Source: JAQICB01 sp046482735 | GTDB lineage: Bacteria; Bacteroidota; Bacteroidia; Bacteroidales; UBA1715 | Assembly: GCA_046482735.1 (NCBI GenBank) | Contig: JAWOEL010000080.1 | Span: forward strand, 45,871 to 109,870 | Direction of reading: 5' to 3' | Length of the DNA stretch: 64,000 nucleotides | Shown: positions 53,499 through 62,774 of the stretch, piece after piece | Layout of the letters: each line of letters starts with the position of its first letter | How positions within the stretch are numbered: position 1 is the stretch's first letter | Made by a program: the position numbers and the translations under genes | The notes under the pieces: model-generated | The model's input: the letters and a program-made list of their open reading frames with translations, nothing else | Database searches by the model: none | Told to the model about the DNA's origin: nothing

Positions 53499-54239
53499 CT
53501 ATTTTTGTAAGGCTTTGTATGTTTCTTCATATCCTTTATCTATTAATTTTTTAATTTGATTCATGTTAGATCTGTTAAATTGTGAAAGATCTGGTTGAAT
53601 TAACAGGTCAGCGTCTTCTGTTTGAGAGAGCGTTGCGTTTTTCATTATAAAATGAAAGCTATTTAAAATAATATCTAAAATATTTTCTGGTTTTTTGTAC
53701 GAATGTTTTGCATTTAAATCTATACCAATAACATATTCTGCTCCCATATTTTTGAGAGTACGTGTCGGTACATTTTCGGAAACCCCACCATCTACTAAAA
53801 CTTTATCATGAGCTTCAACAGGCATAAATATTCCAGGTATGCATGTGCTTGCTTTTACAGCAAGAGAAACCGGTCCTTTATCAAATACAACTTTTTCACC
53901 AGTGGATACATCTGTTGCAACAATAGTTAATTTTATATGTGCGTCTTCGATGTTTTTATCACCTATGTGGTCAATGATAAATTTGCCTAATTTGTCATTT
54001 GATAATAAGCCGTTTCGGGAAAGAGATACCGCTGTAATATCTATCCATTTAAGGTCAGATGCAATTTTTTCTAAATCTTCCCAGCTTTTACCAAAAGCAT
54101 ATAGTGCTCCAACAAATGCTCCAATACTTGTGCCTGAAATATAATCGATTGTTATATTTTTTTCTGATAATGCTTTTAATGCACCTACATGAGCAGCACC
54201 CAACACTGCTCCGCCACCTAAAGCTAAACCTATACTCAT
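53499..54239 (-). CDS. Patatin-like phospholipase (RssA-like)
   Basis: The 246-residue protein has the oxyanion loop GLALGGGAVLGAAHVG, the nucleophile Ser38 in GTSIG (GxSxG) and the catalytic Asp in VDGGVSENVP (DGG). It belongs to the bacterial NTE/RssA branch of patatins, predicted lipid hydrolases. There is no signal peptide, so it should act in the cytoplasm. It stands between the ATPase and the thiamine operon without a close partner. Confidence 0.87.
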   Translation of the reverse strand: MSIGLALGGGAVLGAAHVGALKALSEKNITIDYISGTSIGAFVGALYAFGKSWEDLEKIASDLKWIDITAVSLSRNGLLSNDKLGKFIIDHIGDKNIEDAHIKLTIVATDVSTGEKVVFDKGPVSLAVKASTCIPGIFMPVEAHDKVLVDGGVSENVPTRTLKNMGAEYVIGIDLNAKHSYKKPENILDIILNSFHFIMKNATLSQTEDADLLIQPDLSQFNRSNMNQIKKLIDKGYEETYKALQK

Positions 54240-54364
54240 ATGTTTATTTTTGTGCTAAATATAAAATATAAATTTAATATAGCATGTTTTTTTGCATAAA
54301 AAACTACATTATTATAACAGGGTAGTGGTATTGTTTTTATTCTTCGGTATTATCGAAGACCATA

Positions 54365-55003
54365 TCATTCACCAAACTCTTGAAATACAATACATTTTCC
54401 ATACGATAAATGAAGTGTGAATGTGTTTGATTCTGATTCATTTAATGTTCCTTTCCACCAAGAATCGAGTACAACCTTGTTTAAGGGATATTTAAGATTT
54501 TCGGAAGTGATGTGAATGTCTGGATGCAAAGCAAAAACAGAAACTTGCTGACCTTTATACGAATCAAATGTTGTAGATGATTGTATAGGGGTGAAAATGC
54601 CGGTGTTTGTTATTGTTTTAATTGGCACATGTTCTCTGTATTCGCTCAGGAGTGAAATATTACCTAATGTATGATCTTCTCGTTTGCCTGTTGCTGCTAA
54701 AATTGTTATTTCAGAAAACTCATGTGTGATAGCCCAATGTACAGCTTTGGTTTGATCGTTTGTGTAATCATCAGGATTATATTCTAAACGGTCGGCAAAG
54801 GCTTTTTGTACTTCAGGAAGTATAGAGTCAAAATCGCCAATTACGATACTTGGTTGTATGTGCTTCTTATATAATGTGTTTGCGGCACCATCGCAACAGA
54901 CTATGGTTTTAGCTTTTGATAATATTTCTAATGGTATTGCATGTGTTGGAAACTCGCCATCGCACACAATTACACAGTGAGATTTGGTATTATAACGAGA
55001 CAT
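54365..55003 (-). CDS. Thiamine pyrophosphokinase
   Basis: The enzyme converts thiamine to thiamine diphosphate with ATP. The 212-residue protein has VCCDGAAN, VIGDFDSI, the YTNDQTKAVHWA motif and ATGKREDHTLGNISLL, all typical of the bacterial family (ThiN/TPK). It is the last gene of a TPP-riboswitch operon and overlaps the permease gene by 14 bp, so imported thiamine would be trapped as its diphosphate. Confidence 0.92.
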   Translation of the reverse strand: MSRYNTKSHCVIVCDGEFPTHAIPLEILSKAKTIVCCDGAANTLYKKHIQPSIVIGDFDSILPEVQKAFADRLEYNPDDYTNDQTKAVHWAITHEFSEITILAATGKREDHTLGNISLLSEYREHVPIKTITNTGIFTPIQSSTTFDSYKGQQVSVFALHPDIHITSENLKYPLNKVVLDSWWKGTLNESESNTFTLHLSYGKCIVFQEFGE

Positions 55004-55598
55004 GTGTTTTGGTTTGATTCATACTTTTACGCCATTGGATATATCCTATAATTGCAAGTGTTAAATATACAAAAAAGAGAATAGAGGTGGGGTATAATTC
55101 TTTTTCAATGTATAAAAAAATCGAGACTATATTTATACCTATCCAAAACCACCATTGTTCTATATATTTTCGTGCGAGCATCCAGGTTGCGGTAATACTG
55201 AAAGATGTTGTAAATGCATCGCCCCAGGGTACTGGTGAGTCTGTGTAGTGTTGTAAAAAAAAGCCGAGTGCACCCATTAATATGCATGATATAATAAGCA
55301 CATTCCTACATGCTATACGTGGAATTCGCGTAACTGGTATTTCTTTCCGGGTTTTTGTGCCATAAATCCAAAAATACCAACCATATATACTAATGAAAAT
55401 ATAGTAAAATTGTAATGACATATCAGCGTAAAATTTTGCATAGTAATAGACTATAACATAAAATATAGCTGTAATAATTCCTATAGGCCATAACCATATA
55501 TGTTGCTTTATTTCAAGAAATATATATATAAAACCACATAACGTTCCGGCCAGTTCTATCCAGTGATTTAATATCCATGAAGTAAGGATTTCGTACAT
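54990..55598 (-). CDS. pnuT: PnuC-family vitamin permease, probably for thiamine (PnuT)
   Basis: The 202-residue protein has seven hydrophobic segments and the PnuC features WLWPIGIITAIFY, FYYIFISIYGWYFW and WFWIGINIVSIFLY. PnuC proteins facilitate diffusion of vitamins that are then phosphorylated. The gene lies between a TonB receptor and thiamine pyrophosphokinase downstream of a TPP riboswitch, so thiamine is the likely substrate rather than nicotinamide riboside. It begins 1 bp after the receptor stop. Confidence 0.88.
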   Translation of the reverse strand: MYEILTSWILNHWIELAGTLCGFIYIFLEIKQHIWLWPIGIITAIFYVIVYYYAKFYADMSLQFYYIFISIYGWYFWIYGTKTRKEIPVTRIPRIACRNVLIISCILMGALGFFLQHYTDSPVPWGDAFTTSFSITATWMLARKYIEQWWFWIGINIVSIFLYIEKELYPTSILFFVYLTLAIIGYIQWRKSMNQTKTHVSL

Positions 55599-55599
55599 A

Positions 55600-58044
55600 T
55601 TATAAATCTATTGTTACTTTACACATATAATTGATGCGTGCCTGAGGAAATACAACCATCCATGTTTTTTCGGTACCTTGTTCGTACCAATTTCCTGCAT
55701 AGGCATTATTTTCATATTGTTCATCCGTAATATTATTTACCCGAAACTGAATGGTGAATTTTCTTGTATGTGAGACAGGAAATGAATATTGCACATACAA
55801 GTTATGAAACATATATGCATCAAGTTTTCTTTCTTCACTACTAGTATTATCAACATATTGGTCTCCTACGTATTTACTTACAAAGCCAAAAGACATATGT
55901 TCATCAGGATATAAACGAATAGCATTTGTTGCTACAACACTGGGTGAATATGAAATATCGGTTGTGCCTCGTTCGGTAATGATTGTTTGTTCTTGCCAGT
56001 TTTTATCATAATTTGTAGCATATTCTATATAGTTTCTAATTTTATTTTCAGATATCGTCATGTTTCCATTCCATTCAATTTCTTTGTGAGGACGTGCCGC
56101 AGCAACCAGTTCGATACCGCGGCGGTAACTTTCCGGCACATTCTCTTTGAGGGCAGCTCCTACATTGTTTACTTTTCCGGTTAAAACCAATTGATTTTTA
56201 TAATACATAGTATACAGATTAATAGCTAAAGCATATTTTGCACGGGAATATTGATATCCGAACTCAACATCATGGAGGGTTTCGTGACTAAGGTTTATGT
56301 TGTCACGCGAATCTAGCAAATCGCTACGTGCTGGTTCTCTGTTTGAAACTGCGTACGAGAGAAATAGATTGTTTTTGTTATCAATTGTGTAATTTAAACC
56401 GAGTTTTGGGTTAATGAAATTCCAGTTATATGTTTCATCCAATTCTTTTAGATTATCATCAACACCGGAAAGTGCATAGTTTATACTGCGAAATTGTAAG
56501 TCGGCAAATGCGGATACTTCAGAAGTTAATGCATATTGAGCTTTTGCAAAAGCATTAAAATCTTTTTTTAAACCATTATTTGTGTACCATTGATATGAGT
56601 CAGCTTCGGGATTAAATTTTTGCCATATTACGTATCCATAGTGATCGCCATCATATATATTATATGAATTACCAAGACTCATATCTAATTTGTTTTTTGA
56701 ATATGTAAGTCCCCATACATATCCGTAAAACACGTTGTCGAGCCATTTTTGGCGAACCAGGTCGGTTTTATACACAAGGCTGTCTGGGAAAATATGTGAA
56801 TGATTATTAATAACTAACAGAGAATCTGACAATTGTATTGGTTCGATGTCATAATCAGATAAGAATTCATCTTCTTTATATTGTTCATAGTATCCTTTAC
56901 CGGTTGTGGTATGTAAAGAAGCAGTAACGTCAATATGTTTTGTCATGTCCCATGAATAGTTGAGCACATAATGATTCTGTTCGTAATTATCAGTTTCATT
57001 ATCATAAAACTGTTCATTACCCTCATTATCTGTATAGCTCCCAGCCTGATTGTATCTACGGTCAATAGCTAACATATCAGGAGAAATACCTTCCCAGGTT
57101 ATACCGGTTTTTTCTTTTCCCAATAATACATTTGCTTGCAGAGTGTGATTTTTCTTAAAAAATGCTCCAGAAAGATGTATTGATTCATGATCTGAAAATC
57201 CTCGTTTTACGTAACCATCAGAATTTAATTTACTATAGCGGGCCGAAAAGGCAAAACTGCTGTCGAGTAATCCAGTTCCACCCGATATCATTCTTTGAAA
57301 TGTATTGAATGACCCCACCGTTGACGATAGTTGTACATATTTTTCGTGTGCTGGCCCCTCAGTTTCAAAATTAACCGAAGCTCCGAACGATGCAGCACCA
57401 TTTGTCGATGTTCCGACTCCACGTTGTATTTGAACATTATCAACCGAAGATGTGAAGTCAGACATATTAACCCAAAATACACCATGTGATTCGGCATCAT
57501 TCAACGGCACTCCGTTTACGGTTACGTTTATTCTTGTCATATCTGTTCCACGAATACGCATGCCGGTATATCCATAGCCGGTGCCATTTTCAGATGTCGC
57601 AACTACTGATGGAGTGAGTGAGAGAACAAACGGAACATCTTCTGCTACATTTTGCCGTGTTATTTCTTGTTGTGTGATTTCTGACTGAGCAAAGGGCATT
57701 GTTTTTTTTGCACGAATTGCTGTTATTACTAACGGAGAGGTAAATACTGCAATAGGTAATTGTGCATGTACAATCGAATTGTTGGTAAGTTGTATTGTTT
57801 TGCTTACTGTTTTGCATCCTAAATACGAAAAAACAAGAGTGTATTCACCTTCTTTAAGATTGGGAAGTGTGTATTTACCTGCCGAATCAGTTATTTCAAA
57901 TAAATATGTTGGTTTAACTTCTATATTTGCACCAGCAAGGGGTTCCCCAAATTCGTTTGTAACAGTTCCTGAAATTGTATATTCTTGAGCAGAAAGAAGA
58001 AGACTACATATTACAGGTATAATTCCTAGTATATATTTTTTCAT
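55600..58044 (-). CDS. TonB-dependent receptor, predicted thiamine transporter
   Basis: The 814-residue protein has a signal peptide (ending LSAQ), an N-terminal CarboxypepD-reg-like domain (YTISGTVTNEFGEPLAGANIEV), the plug domain (GMRIRGTDMTRINVTVNGVPLNDAESHGVFWVNMSDF; VDNVQIQRGVGTSTNGAASFGASVNFE) and a 22-strand barrel. It takes up a substrate through the outer membrane using TonB energy. The TPP riboswitch ahead of it and the two following genes make thiamine or a thiamine phosphate the likely cargo, as in the OMR1-type systems of Bacteroidota. Confidence 0.9.
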   Translation of the reverse strand: MKKYILGIIPVICSLLLSAQEYTISGTVTNEFGEPLAGANIEVKPTYLFEITDSAGKYTLPNLKEGEYTLVFSYLGCKTVSKTIQLTNNSIVHAQLPIAVFTSPLVITAIRAKKTMPFAQSEITQQEITRQNVAEDVPFVLSLTPSVVATSENGTGYGYTGMRIRGTDMTRINVTVNGVPLNDAESHGVFWVNMSDFTSSVDNVQIQRGVGTSTNGAASFGASVNFETEGPAHEKYVQLSSTVGSFNTFQRMISGGTGLLDSSFAFSARYSKLNSDGYVKRGFSDHESIHLSGAFFKKNHTLQANVLLGKEKTGITWEGISPDMLAIDRRYNQAGSYTDNEGNEQFYDNETDNYEQNHYVLNYSWDMTKHIDVTASLHTTTGKGYYEQYKEDEFLSDYDIEPIQLSDSLLVINNHSHIFPDSLVYKTDLVRQKWLDNVFYGYVWGLTYSKNKLDMSLGNSYNIYDGDHYGYVIWQKFNPEADSYQWYTNNGLKKDFNAFAKAQYALTSEVSAFADLQFRSINYALSGVDDNLKELDETYNWNFINPKLGLNYTIDNKNNLFLSYAVSNREPARSDLLDSRDNINLSHETLHDVEFGYQYSRAKYALAINLYTMYYKNQLVLTGKVNNVGAALKENVPESYRRGIELVAAARPHKEIEWNGNMTISENKIRNYIEYATNYDKNWQEQTIITERGTTDISYSPSVVATNAIRLYPDEHMSFGFVSKYVGDQYVDNTSSEERKLDAYMFHNLYVQYSFPVSHTRKFTIQFRVNNITDEQYENNAYAGNWYEQGTEKTWMVVFPQARINYMCKVTIDL

Positions 58045-58125
58045 ATATTATTTTTTTTTTAACATTAAGAAATAAATATGAACAGGAATACGTAAAAGAC
58101 GAGTGTTATATGAAAAGACAGGTTT

Positions 58126-58198
58126 CGAATTTCCTCCGCAGATACAACTCTGTTCAGGTTCGAGGGTCTGTTCTCAGCCTGTTTAGGCACCCCTATTC
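58126..58198 (-). promoter_or_regulatory. TPP riboswitch (THI element)
   Basis: On the minus strand the conserved elements appear in order: GGGGTGCC, GGCTGAGA, ACCC, GAACCTGA and CTGCGGAGG. It starts at the predicted transcription start and ends about 80 nt before the receptor ATG. No hairpin with a T-run follows, so control may be at translation. Confidence 0.93.
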
Positions 58199-58203
58199 AG
58201 TGG

Positions 58204-58232
58204 CAAATATAAAAGAAAAATTATGTACGCAA
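58204..58232 (-). promoter_or_regulatory. Promoter of the thiamine operon
   Basis: TTG, 18 nt and TATATTTG on the minus strand. The start site would fall near 58197, at the first base of the riboswitch. Confidence 0.65.
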
Positions 58233-59618
58233 TTATGTTTTACGATTTTTTTTCAAGTACACATTTCGAAATGAGTTTTTTGCAAATTTTGGAAATGTTC
58301 GTTTATCGCCCCATACGCGGTTTCCAGATAATGAGAAGAAACTGTTTTTTAAATTTCCTTGTACCATATCCATTCGAGAACTATTCGAAGCAGCATAAGT
58401 AAAAAGAGACATTAAATTTTTTTCAAAAAAAGATGTTTTTTTTCCACTAACAGCTAGTTGTCTGTTTTTTAAAATTAGTTCGTGTAATGGTATCTTTACG
58501 GGACAAACTTCTGAACATCTTCCGCATACAGAGCATGCAGAACTTAAATGAATATATGAATCAAAATCTTTTAAATGAGGAGTCAGCACTGTTCCAATAG
58601 GCCCCTGATATGTTGTGTTGTAGGTGTATCCACCAATGTTTGTATAAATAGGACATACGTTTAAACAGGCACCGCAACGTATGCAGCTGAGAGACACATC
58701 AATATCCGGTTCTGCATACACATTGGTTCTTCCGTTATCGAGAAGAATCACATACATTTTTTCAGGACCATTAGATTCGTTTTCTTTTTTGGGACCTGTA
58801 AAAATAGAGTTGTAAACAGTTATAGCTTGTCCGGTACCGTGTTGTGAAAGGTGTGGCCACAGTAGTGCAAGGTCTTTATATGATGGTATTACTTTTTCTA
58901 TTCCCGCAATAGCGATGTGTATTTTGGGGAATGAGGTTGACATTATAGCATTTCCTTCATTTTCTGTAACCGCTATACCACCAATATCTGGTAAAATAAA
59001 ATTTGCACCGGTAATGCCTGCACCTGCATGTATAAATTTCTGACGTAATTTTTCGCGGGCTATACTAGTTAACTCTTCAGCAGTAAGTTGTTTTGAGGTA
59101 TTAAAATGTTCGTGAAATAAATCAGCAATGTCATTTTTTGATTTATGCATTGCGGGAGTAACAATATGATATGGCTTTTCACCGGCAAGTTGAACAATAT
59201 ATTCCCCCAAATCAGTTTCAATTGATTGGATATTATTTTTTTCTAAATGATCATTAATTTCAATTTCCTCTGTAGTCATAGATTTACTTTTCACAACAGA
59301 AGAAACATCATGTTTTTTTAGAATTTCCAAAATATATGCAATAGCATCATTGGCAGAGTGAGCCCATAAAACAGAACCACCATTTTCGATATGTTTTTTT
59401 TCAAACTCCTCTAAGTAATCAGGCAGAAATTCGAGAGCCTTACGTTTAATAGTGGCTGCACGTTCTCGTGTTTTTTCCAGATTTGCATATCTGCTTTTGC
59501 CAGCATTAACAGCAGCATGATATTTACCCATATTAAACTGTATAGTTTTTCTGTGGGAAAGATCAAATGAAATTTTTTCTGCATCAATAAAAAACTGAGA
59601 ATGAGTAGGATTTCTCAT
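58233..59618 (-). CDS. lutB: LutB/LldF-type iron-sulfur protein
   Basis: The 461-residue protein has an N-terminal domain with ALEFLPDYLEEFEKKHIENGG and GANFILPDIGGIAVTENEGNA, and two [4Fe-4S] motifs, CIRCGACLNVCPIYTNIGG and CSVCGRCSEVCPVKIPL. This is the LutB/LldF architecture of the L-lactate oxidation complex LutABC. LutA and LutC are not adjacent; the gene is paired with rpiB 5 bp upstream. Either the other subunits are elsewhere or the protein serves a different redox step. Confidence 0.87.
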   Translation of the reverse strand: MRNPTHSQFFIDAEKISFDLSHRKTIQFNMGKYHAAVNAGKSRYANLEKTRERAATIKRKALEFLPDYLEEFEKKHIENGGSVLWAHSANDAIAYILEILKKHDVSSVVKSKSMTTEEIEINDHLEKNNIQSIETDLGEYIVQLAGEKPYHIVTPAMHKSKNDIADLFHEHFNTSKQLTAEELTSIAREKLRQKFIHAGAGITGANFILPDIGGIAVTENEGNAIMSTSFPKIHIAIAGIEKVIPSYKDLALLWPHLSQHGTGQAITVYNSIFTGPKKENESNGPEKMYVILLDNGRTNVYAEPDIDVSLSCIRCGACLNVCPIYTNIGGYTYNTTYQGPIGTVLTPHLKDFDSYIHLSSACSVCGRCSEVCPVKIPLHELILKNRQLAVSGKKTSFFEKNLMSLFTYAASNSSRMDMVQGNLKNSFFSLSGNRVWGDKRTFPKFAKNSFRNVYLKKNRKT

Positions 59619-59623
59619 ATCTA

Positions 59624-60082
59624 TTATTGTTTAGGTCGTAAATCAGGAAGAGGAATTTTATTAACTCTGCGTTCGTGTCTACCTCCCTCAAATTCGGTGT
59701 TCAGATATGTTTTTACAATTTTTAATGTATCATTTGCAGTTACAAACCGAGCAGGAATAGCACACACATTAGCATTATTATGAGCTTTCACCAACTGTGC
59801 AATTTCTTCGTTCCAACACAGACCGGCACGTATGTTTTGATGTTTATTAACAGTCATATTGACCCCATTTCCCGATCCACAAAACACAAATCCAAGATCA
59901 TATTCATTTTTTTCGATTGCGTAAGCCAATAAATGGGCAAAATCAGGATAATCAACATCTTCATCGGAGTGAGCACCAAAATCTTTTACATCATATCCTT
60001 CTTTTTTTAAGTACTTAAAAATAAGTTCTTTCATATGAAAGCCGGCATGATCCGCCGCAACTGCAATAGTAGGTTTTTCCAT
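59624..60082 (-). CDS. rpiB: Ribose-5-phosphate isomerase B
   Basis: RpiB interconverts ribose-5-phosphate and ribulose-5-phosphate. The 152-residue protein begins with AVAADHAGFHMKE (Asp11, His12), has the active-site Cys68 in FCGSGNGVNM, and KAHNNANVCAIPAR further on. The Cys type is standard for enterobacterial and Bacteroidota RpiB. First gene of a two-gene operon with lutB. Confidence 0.94.
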   Translation of the reverse strand: MEKPTIAVAADHAGFHMKELIFKYLKKEGYDVKDFGAHSDEDVDYPDFAHLLAYAIEKNEYDLGFVFCGSGNGVNMTVNKHQNIRAGLCWNEEIAQLVKAHNNANVCAIPARFVTANDTLKIVKTYLNTEFEGGRHERRVNKIPLPDLRPKQ

Positions 60083-60108
60083 TACTTTGTATCAATTAAT
60101 TCGGGCAT

Positions 60109-60139
60109 CAAATGTACTCTATTATTTTTTTAGAATCAA
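60109..60139 (-). promoter_or_regulatory. Promoter of rpiB-lutB
   Basis: TTG, 20 nt, TACATTTG on the minus strand; 26 bp before the rpiB ATG. Confidence 0.65.
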
Positions 60140-60181
60140 AAAAAGATATTGAAAAAATTATTATACGCTGTTTTTATCACG

Positions 60182-62452
60182 TTATTTTATAAATAAAAGT
60201 TTAGTAACACCAGTGGTTGTACCGTCTTCATCAGATACATAAACTAAATAGATACCTGTTTGTACACGGTTTCCATGTAAATTTGTACCATTCCATACCC
60301 CAATACCACCATTAGCAATGCCTTCATATACCAATTCACCATGTATTGTGGTTATTTTATATACTGCATCAGCAGTTGTTCCATATATATATATATCATC
60401 GTTATAATGTTCTCGTACCGGATTTGGCACCACATATAAATCAGAATTATCTGGAGCACCACGCACAGCATCCGACATAAGAGAAACTAAACCACGTTCT
60501 GTTCCAAAAAACACTTCTCCTGTAGTGTGATTAATTGTAAGAGCAGATATACTATTAGAAGGTAATTTGCTGTTTTCAACAGTGTAATGAGCCAACTGTT
60601 TAGTACCATCAGCCGAAATTAAAAACACACCAGAATTTTTAGTACCAATCCATTTTCTGTTTGCCCCATCAACTATCATGTCAGAAATCCATTCAGAACT
60701 CAACAAATACCCAACTTCATTATCTATTTCCATCTTTATTCTCGAAATAGAAGATTCATCAGCAAACACCCTATAAGGTGAGGAGTGAGTGGCAATACCA
60801 TTGGTAGTACCAATCCAGATTTTCTTATCTAAATCTTCAATAACACAGGTAGAACGATTTGCAATTTCACCCTCCGAGTCTTCCAAAGGTATGGCAATGT
60901 ATGAATCATCAGACTCATCGTCGAAAGTTTTATTTTCATAAAAAACCATTACGAAGCCATTTGCACCTGCAACCCATTTGAAACCATTGGATGCAACACA
61001 GATATGTCGAACCAATAAGTCTTTATATGATATATTTGGAAATTCATATGAAAACCATTTGTTTTTATTCGTCTTTACAACCAAAGGACGATTCGAATAC
61101 ATATTAGTAATCCATACATTATTGTATGAGTCAGCTGTTATATCAGAAATATACACCAAGCCACTTGAAGGGTGGGCTTGTAAAATGCTATTAGTATCAG
61201 TATACAACTCGTCATACTCCCATGAATGAGAACCTTTAACCAGTCCCCATCCGGATGTTCCATAATAATAATCACCATTAGATAAAGGATAAACCGACAA
61301 CGAATTTTGCACACTCCAATTGTAATGATTATACCAAGTCCCCGAGCTTAAAACACCAAATGAACCACGGTGGTATAAGTAGGGGGCACCACCTACGCAA
61401 TAGAGCATATTGTTACGATAATATACATCCCCAATATAGTTTGTAATTAAACCATTCGGAAACAAAACATCCTGATCTGTAATTCGACCGATTCCCTCAG
61501 ATCTCCCGGCATACCATATAGTACCCTCAGAATCAACATCAATTGTTTTAAACCAATTTGCTGTCGAGTCTCCACTGTATGTATATTCCCGCATTAGTTC
61601 AAAATCTTTAGAAAACACCCCAACAGTATATTTTGATTGAATATATAGTTTGTCATGTTTTGCAACTATTGACTTTAAAAAACCGGGCTGATACGTAAAA
61701 GCTTTTGTGGATGAGCCATCAAAATAAAAAACACTATCATTAGCACCATGTTCATTATTTTGAATAAAAAAGACAGAATTATTGAAAGATGCCAGAGAGT
61801 AATCAACTTGATTATCAAATCTCACATCGGGAATAGAATCCCAGACAGAAATATCAGCAATATTATCGGTATAATTTGCAATCATGATAGCCGATTCCGT
61901 TGCAATAGTTATTGAATCGCCTGATATTTCGATATCATATACAGGCACATAACTTCCAGATTCACCAATTATAGTAGTTGAAATAAACAAATTGCTATAT
62001 ATATCATATACAACCAAGCCAAAATCCGTAGCTATATATAATAATGAATCGTGAGCATGAAAATCCCTGATTGATTTTGTGCCATACACTTTTTTAGAAA
62101 AAATACCAGATTCCTTTTGAATAGAATAAGAAGGATAGTCAATAATATCTATGTACCCAGAGCGATAACCAATAAAAATTTTCTGAGAAACAGAATCGTA
62201 TAATGAAGCCGAAAGCATAACGTCAGACAACCCCTGGACCTTAGAAAACTTTCTGTATTCATTATTGTGCAAGGAGTATGTCCAAAAACCCAAATCACTA
62301 ACAGCCATTATAGAATTATCAAGAGAATGAACCTGTTTCACATTTCTGTACGAAAAATAATCTTTCCATACCCCAGGAGAAGATTGAGAAAAGATAGAAG
62401 AGAATATCGAAACGAAAAGCAAAACAGAAAAAAAATATTTAAGACTACACAT
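60182..62452 (-). CDS. porZ: PorZ-like T9SS protein with type A sorting domain
   Basis: The 756-residue protein starts MCSLKYFFSVLLFVSIFSSI, with the signal peptide ending FSQ, then WKDYFSYRNVKQVHSLDNSIMAVSDLGFWTYSLHNNEYRKFSKVQGLSDV, the typical PorZ entry, two beta-propeller-like halves with repeated WIGTTNGIA/WAGRSEGIG motifs, and a C-terminal type A domain (DLYVVPNPVREHYNDDIYIYG... GNRVQTGIYLVYVSDEDG). PorZ is a surface component of the T9SS attachment complex that supplies anionic lipopolysaccharide to the sortase PorU. The frame is open to 62521, but the ATG at 62452 starts the signal peptide and follows a TATATTTG box. Confidence 0.82.
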   Translation of the reverse strand: MCSLKYFFSVLLFVSIFSSIFSQSSPGVWKDYFSYRNVKQVHSLDNSIMAVSDLGFWTYSLHNNEYRKFSKVQGLSDVMLSASLYDSVSQKIFIGYRSGYIDIIDYPSYSIQKESGIFSKKVYGTKSIRDFHAHDSLLYIATDFGLVVYDIYSNLFISTTIIGESGSYVPVYDIEISGDSITIATESAIMIANYTDNIADISVWDSIPDVRFDNQVDYSLASFNNSVFFIQNNEHGANDSVFYFDGSSTKAFTYQPGFLKSIVAKHDKLYIQSKYTVGVFSKDFELMREYTYSGDSTANWFKTIDVDSEGTIWYAGRSEGIGRITDQDVLFPNGLITNYIGDVYYRNNMLYCVGGAPYLYHRGSFGVLSSGTWYNHYNWSVQNSLSVYPLSNGDYYYGTSGWGLVKGSHSWEYDELYTDTNSILQAHPSSGLVYISDITADSYNNVWITNMYSNRPLVVKTNKNKWFSYEFPNISYKDLLVRHICVASNGFKWVAGANGFVMVFYENKTFDDESDDSYIAIPLEDSEGEIANRSTCVIEDLDKKIWIGTTNGIATHSSPYRVFADESSISRIKMEIDNEVGYLLSSEWISDMIVDGANRKWIGTKNSGVFLISADGTKQLAHYTVENSKLPSNSISALTINHTTGEVFFGTERGLVSLMSDAVRGAPDNSDLYVVPNPVREHYNDDIYIYGTTADAVYKITTIHGELVYEGIANGGIGVWNGTNLHGNRVQTGIYLVYVSDEDGTTTGVTKLLFIK

Positions 62453-62489
62453 GTCAAAAGAGTTAAATTTAATAATAATATATATAATG

Positions 62490-62497
62490 CAAATATA
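62490..62497 (-). promoter_or_regulatory. Candidate -7 box for porZ
   Basis: TATATTTG on the minus strand, 38 bp before the ATG. No TTG at the right distance. Confidence 0.4.
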
Positions 62498-62595
62498 ATA
62501 AAAGAAAAAGAACATTAACATAGCAATTACAAGAAGCTAATAACTAATATGTTGAAAATATATTTTAATTTTTTGTAATATTTTTACCAAAATGT

Positions 62596-62627
62596 TTGGA
62601 ATAGTGAAAAAAAGAGGTGTATATTTG
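62596..62627 (+). promoter_or_regulatory. rRNA operon promoter
   Basis: TTG, 21 nt, TATATTTG; transcription would start near 62634, about 140 nt before mature 16S. Confidence 0.65.
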
Positions 62628-62637
62628 CAGCCGCAAA

Positions 62638-62693
62638 GAGAGAAAGGGTTCTCTCATTATTTTGCAAACAAAAACAGAAAAAGTTCTTTGAAA
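62638..62693 (+). promoter_or_regulatory. rRNA leader hairpin and boxA-like element
   Basis: GAGAGAA pairs with TTCTCTC (62638-62655) around a 4-nt loop at the start of the transcript. GTTCTTTGAAA at about 62683-62693 resembles boxA antitermination sites. Function inferred from position. Confidence 0.4.
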
Positions 62694-62774
62694 TTATAAA
62701 TAAGCCAAAATAAGGTTTCATATAAGATGAGCGAATGGATTATCTAGTTGTGAGGAAAGAAACAACAATTTTTT

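Larger units (their letters stand above)
62453..62774. other. 322-bp divergent region between porZ and the rRNA operon
   Basis: Holds the porZ -7 box (62490-62497), the rRNA promoter (62596-62627) and the rRNA leader with a hairpin and a boxA-like element. Confidence 0.7.

Noticed and set aside
54325..54352. Small hairpin (TCTTCG/CGAAGA) after the thiamine pyrophosphokinase gene
   Set aside because: Six-base stem and no T-run on either strand; too weak to call a terminator.
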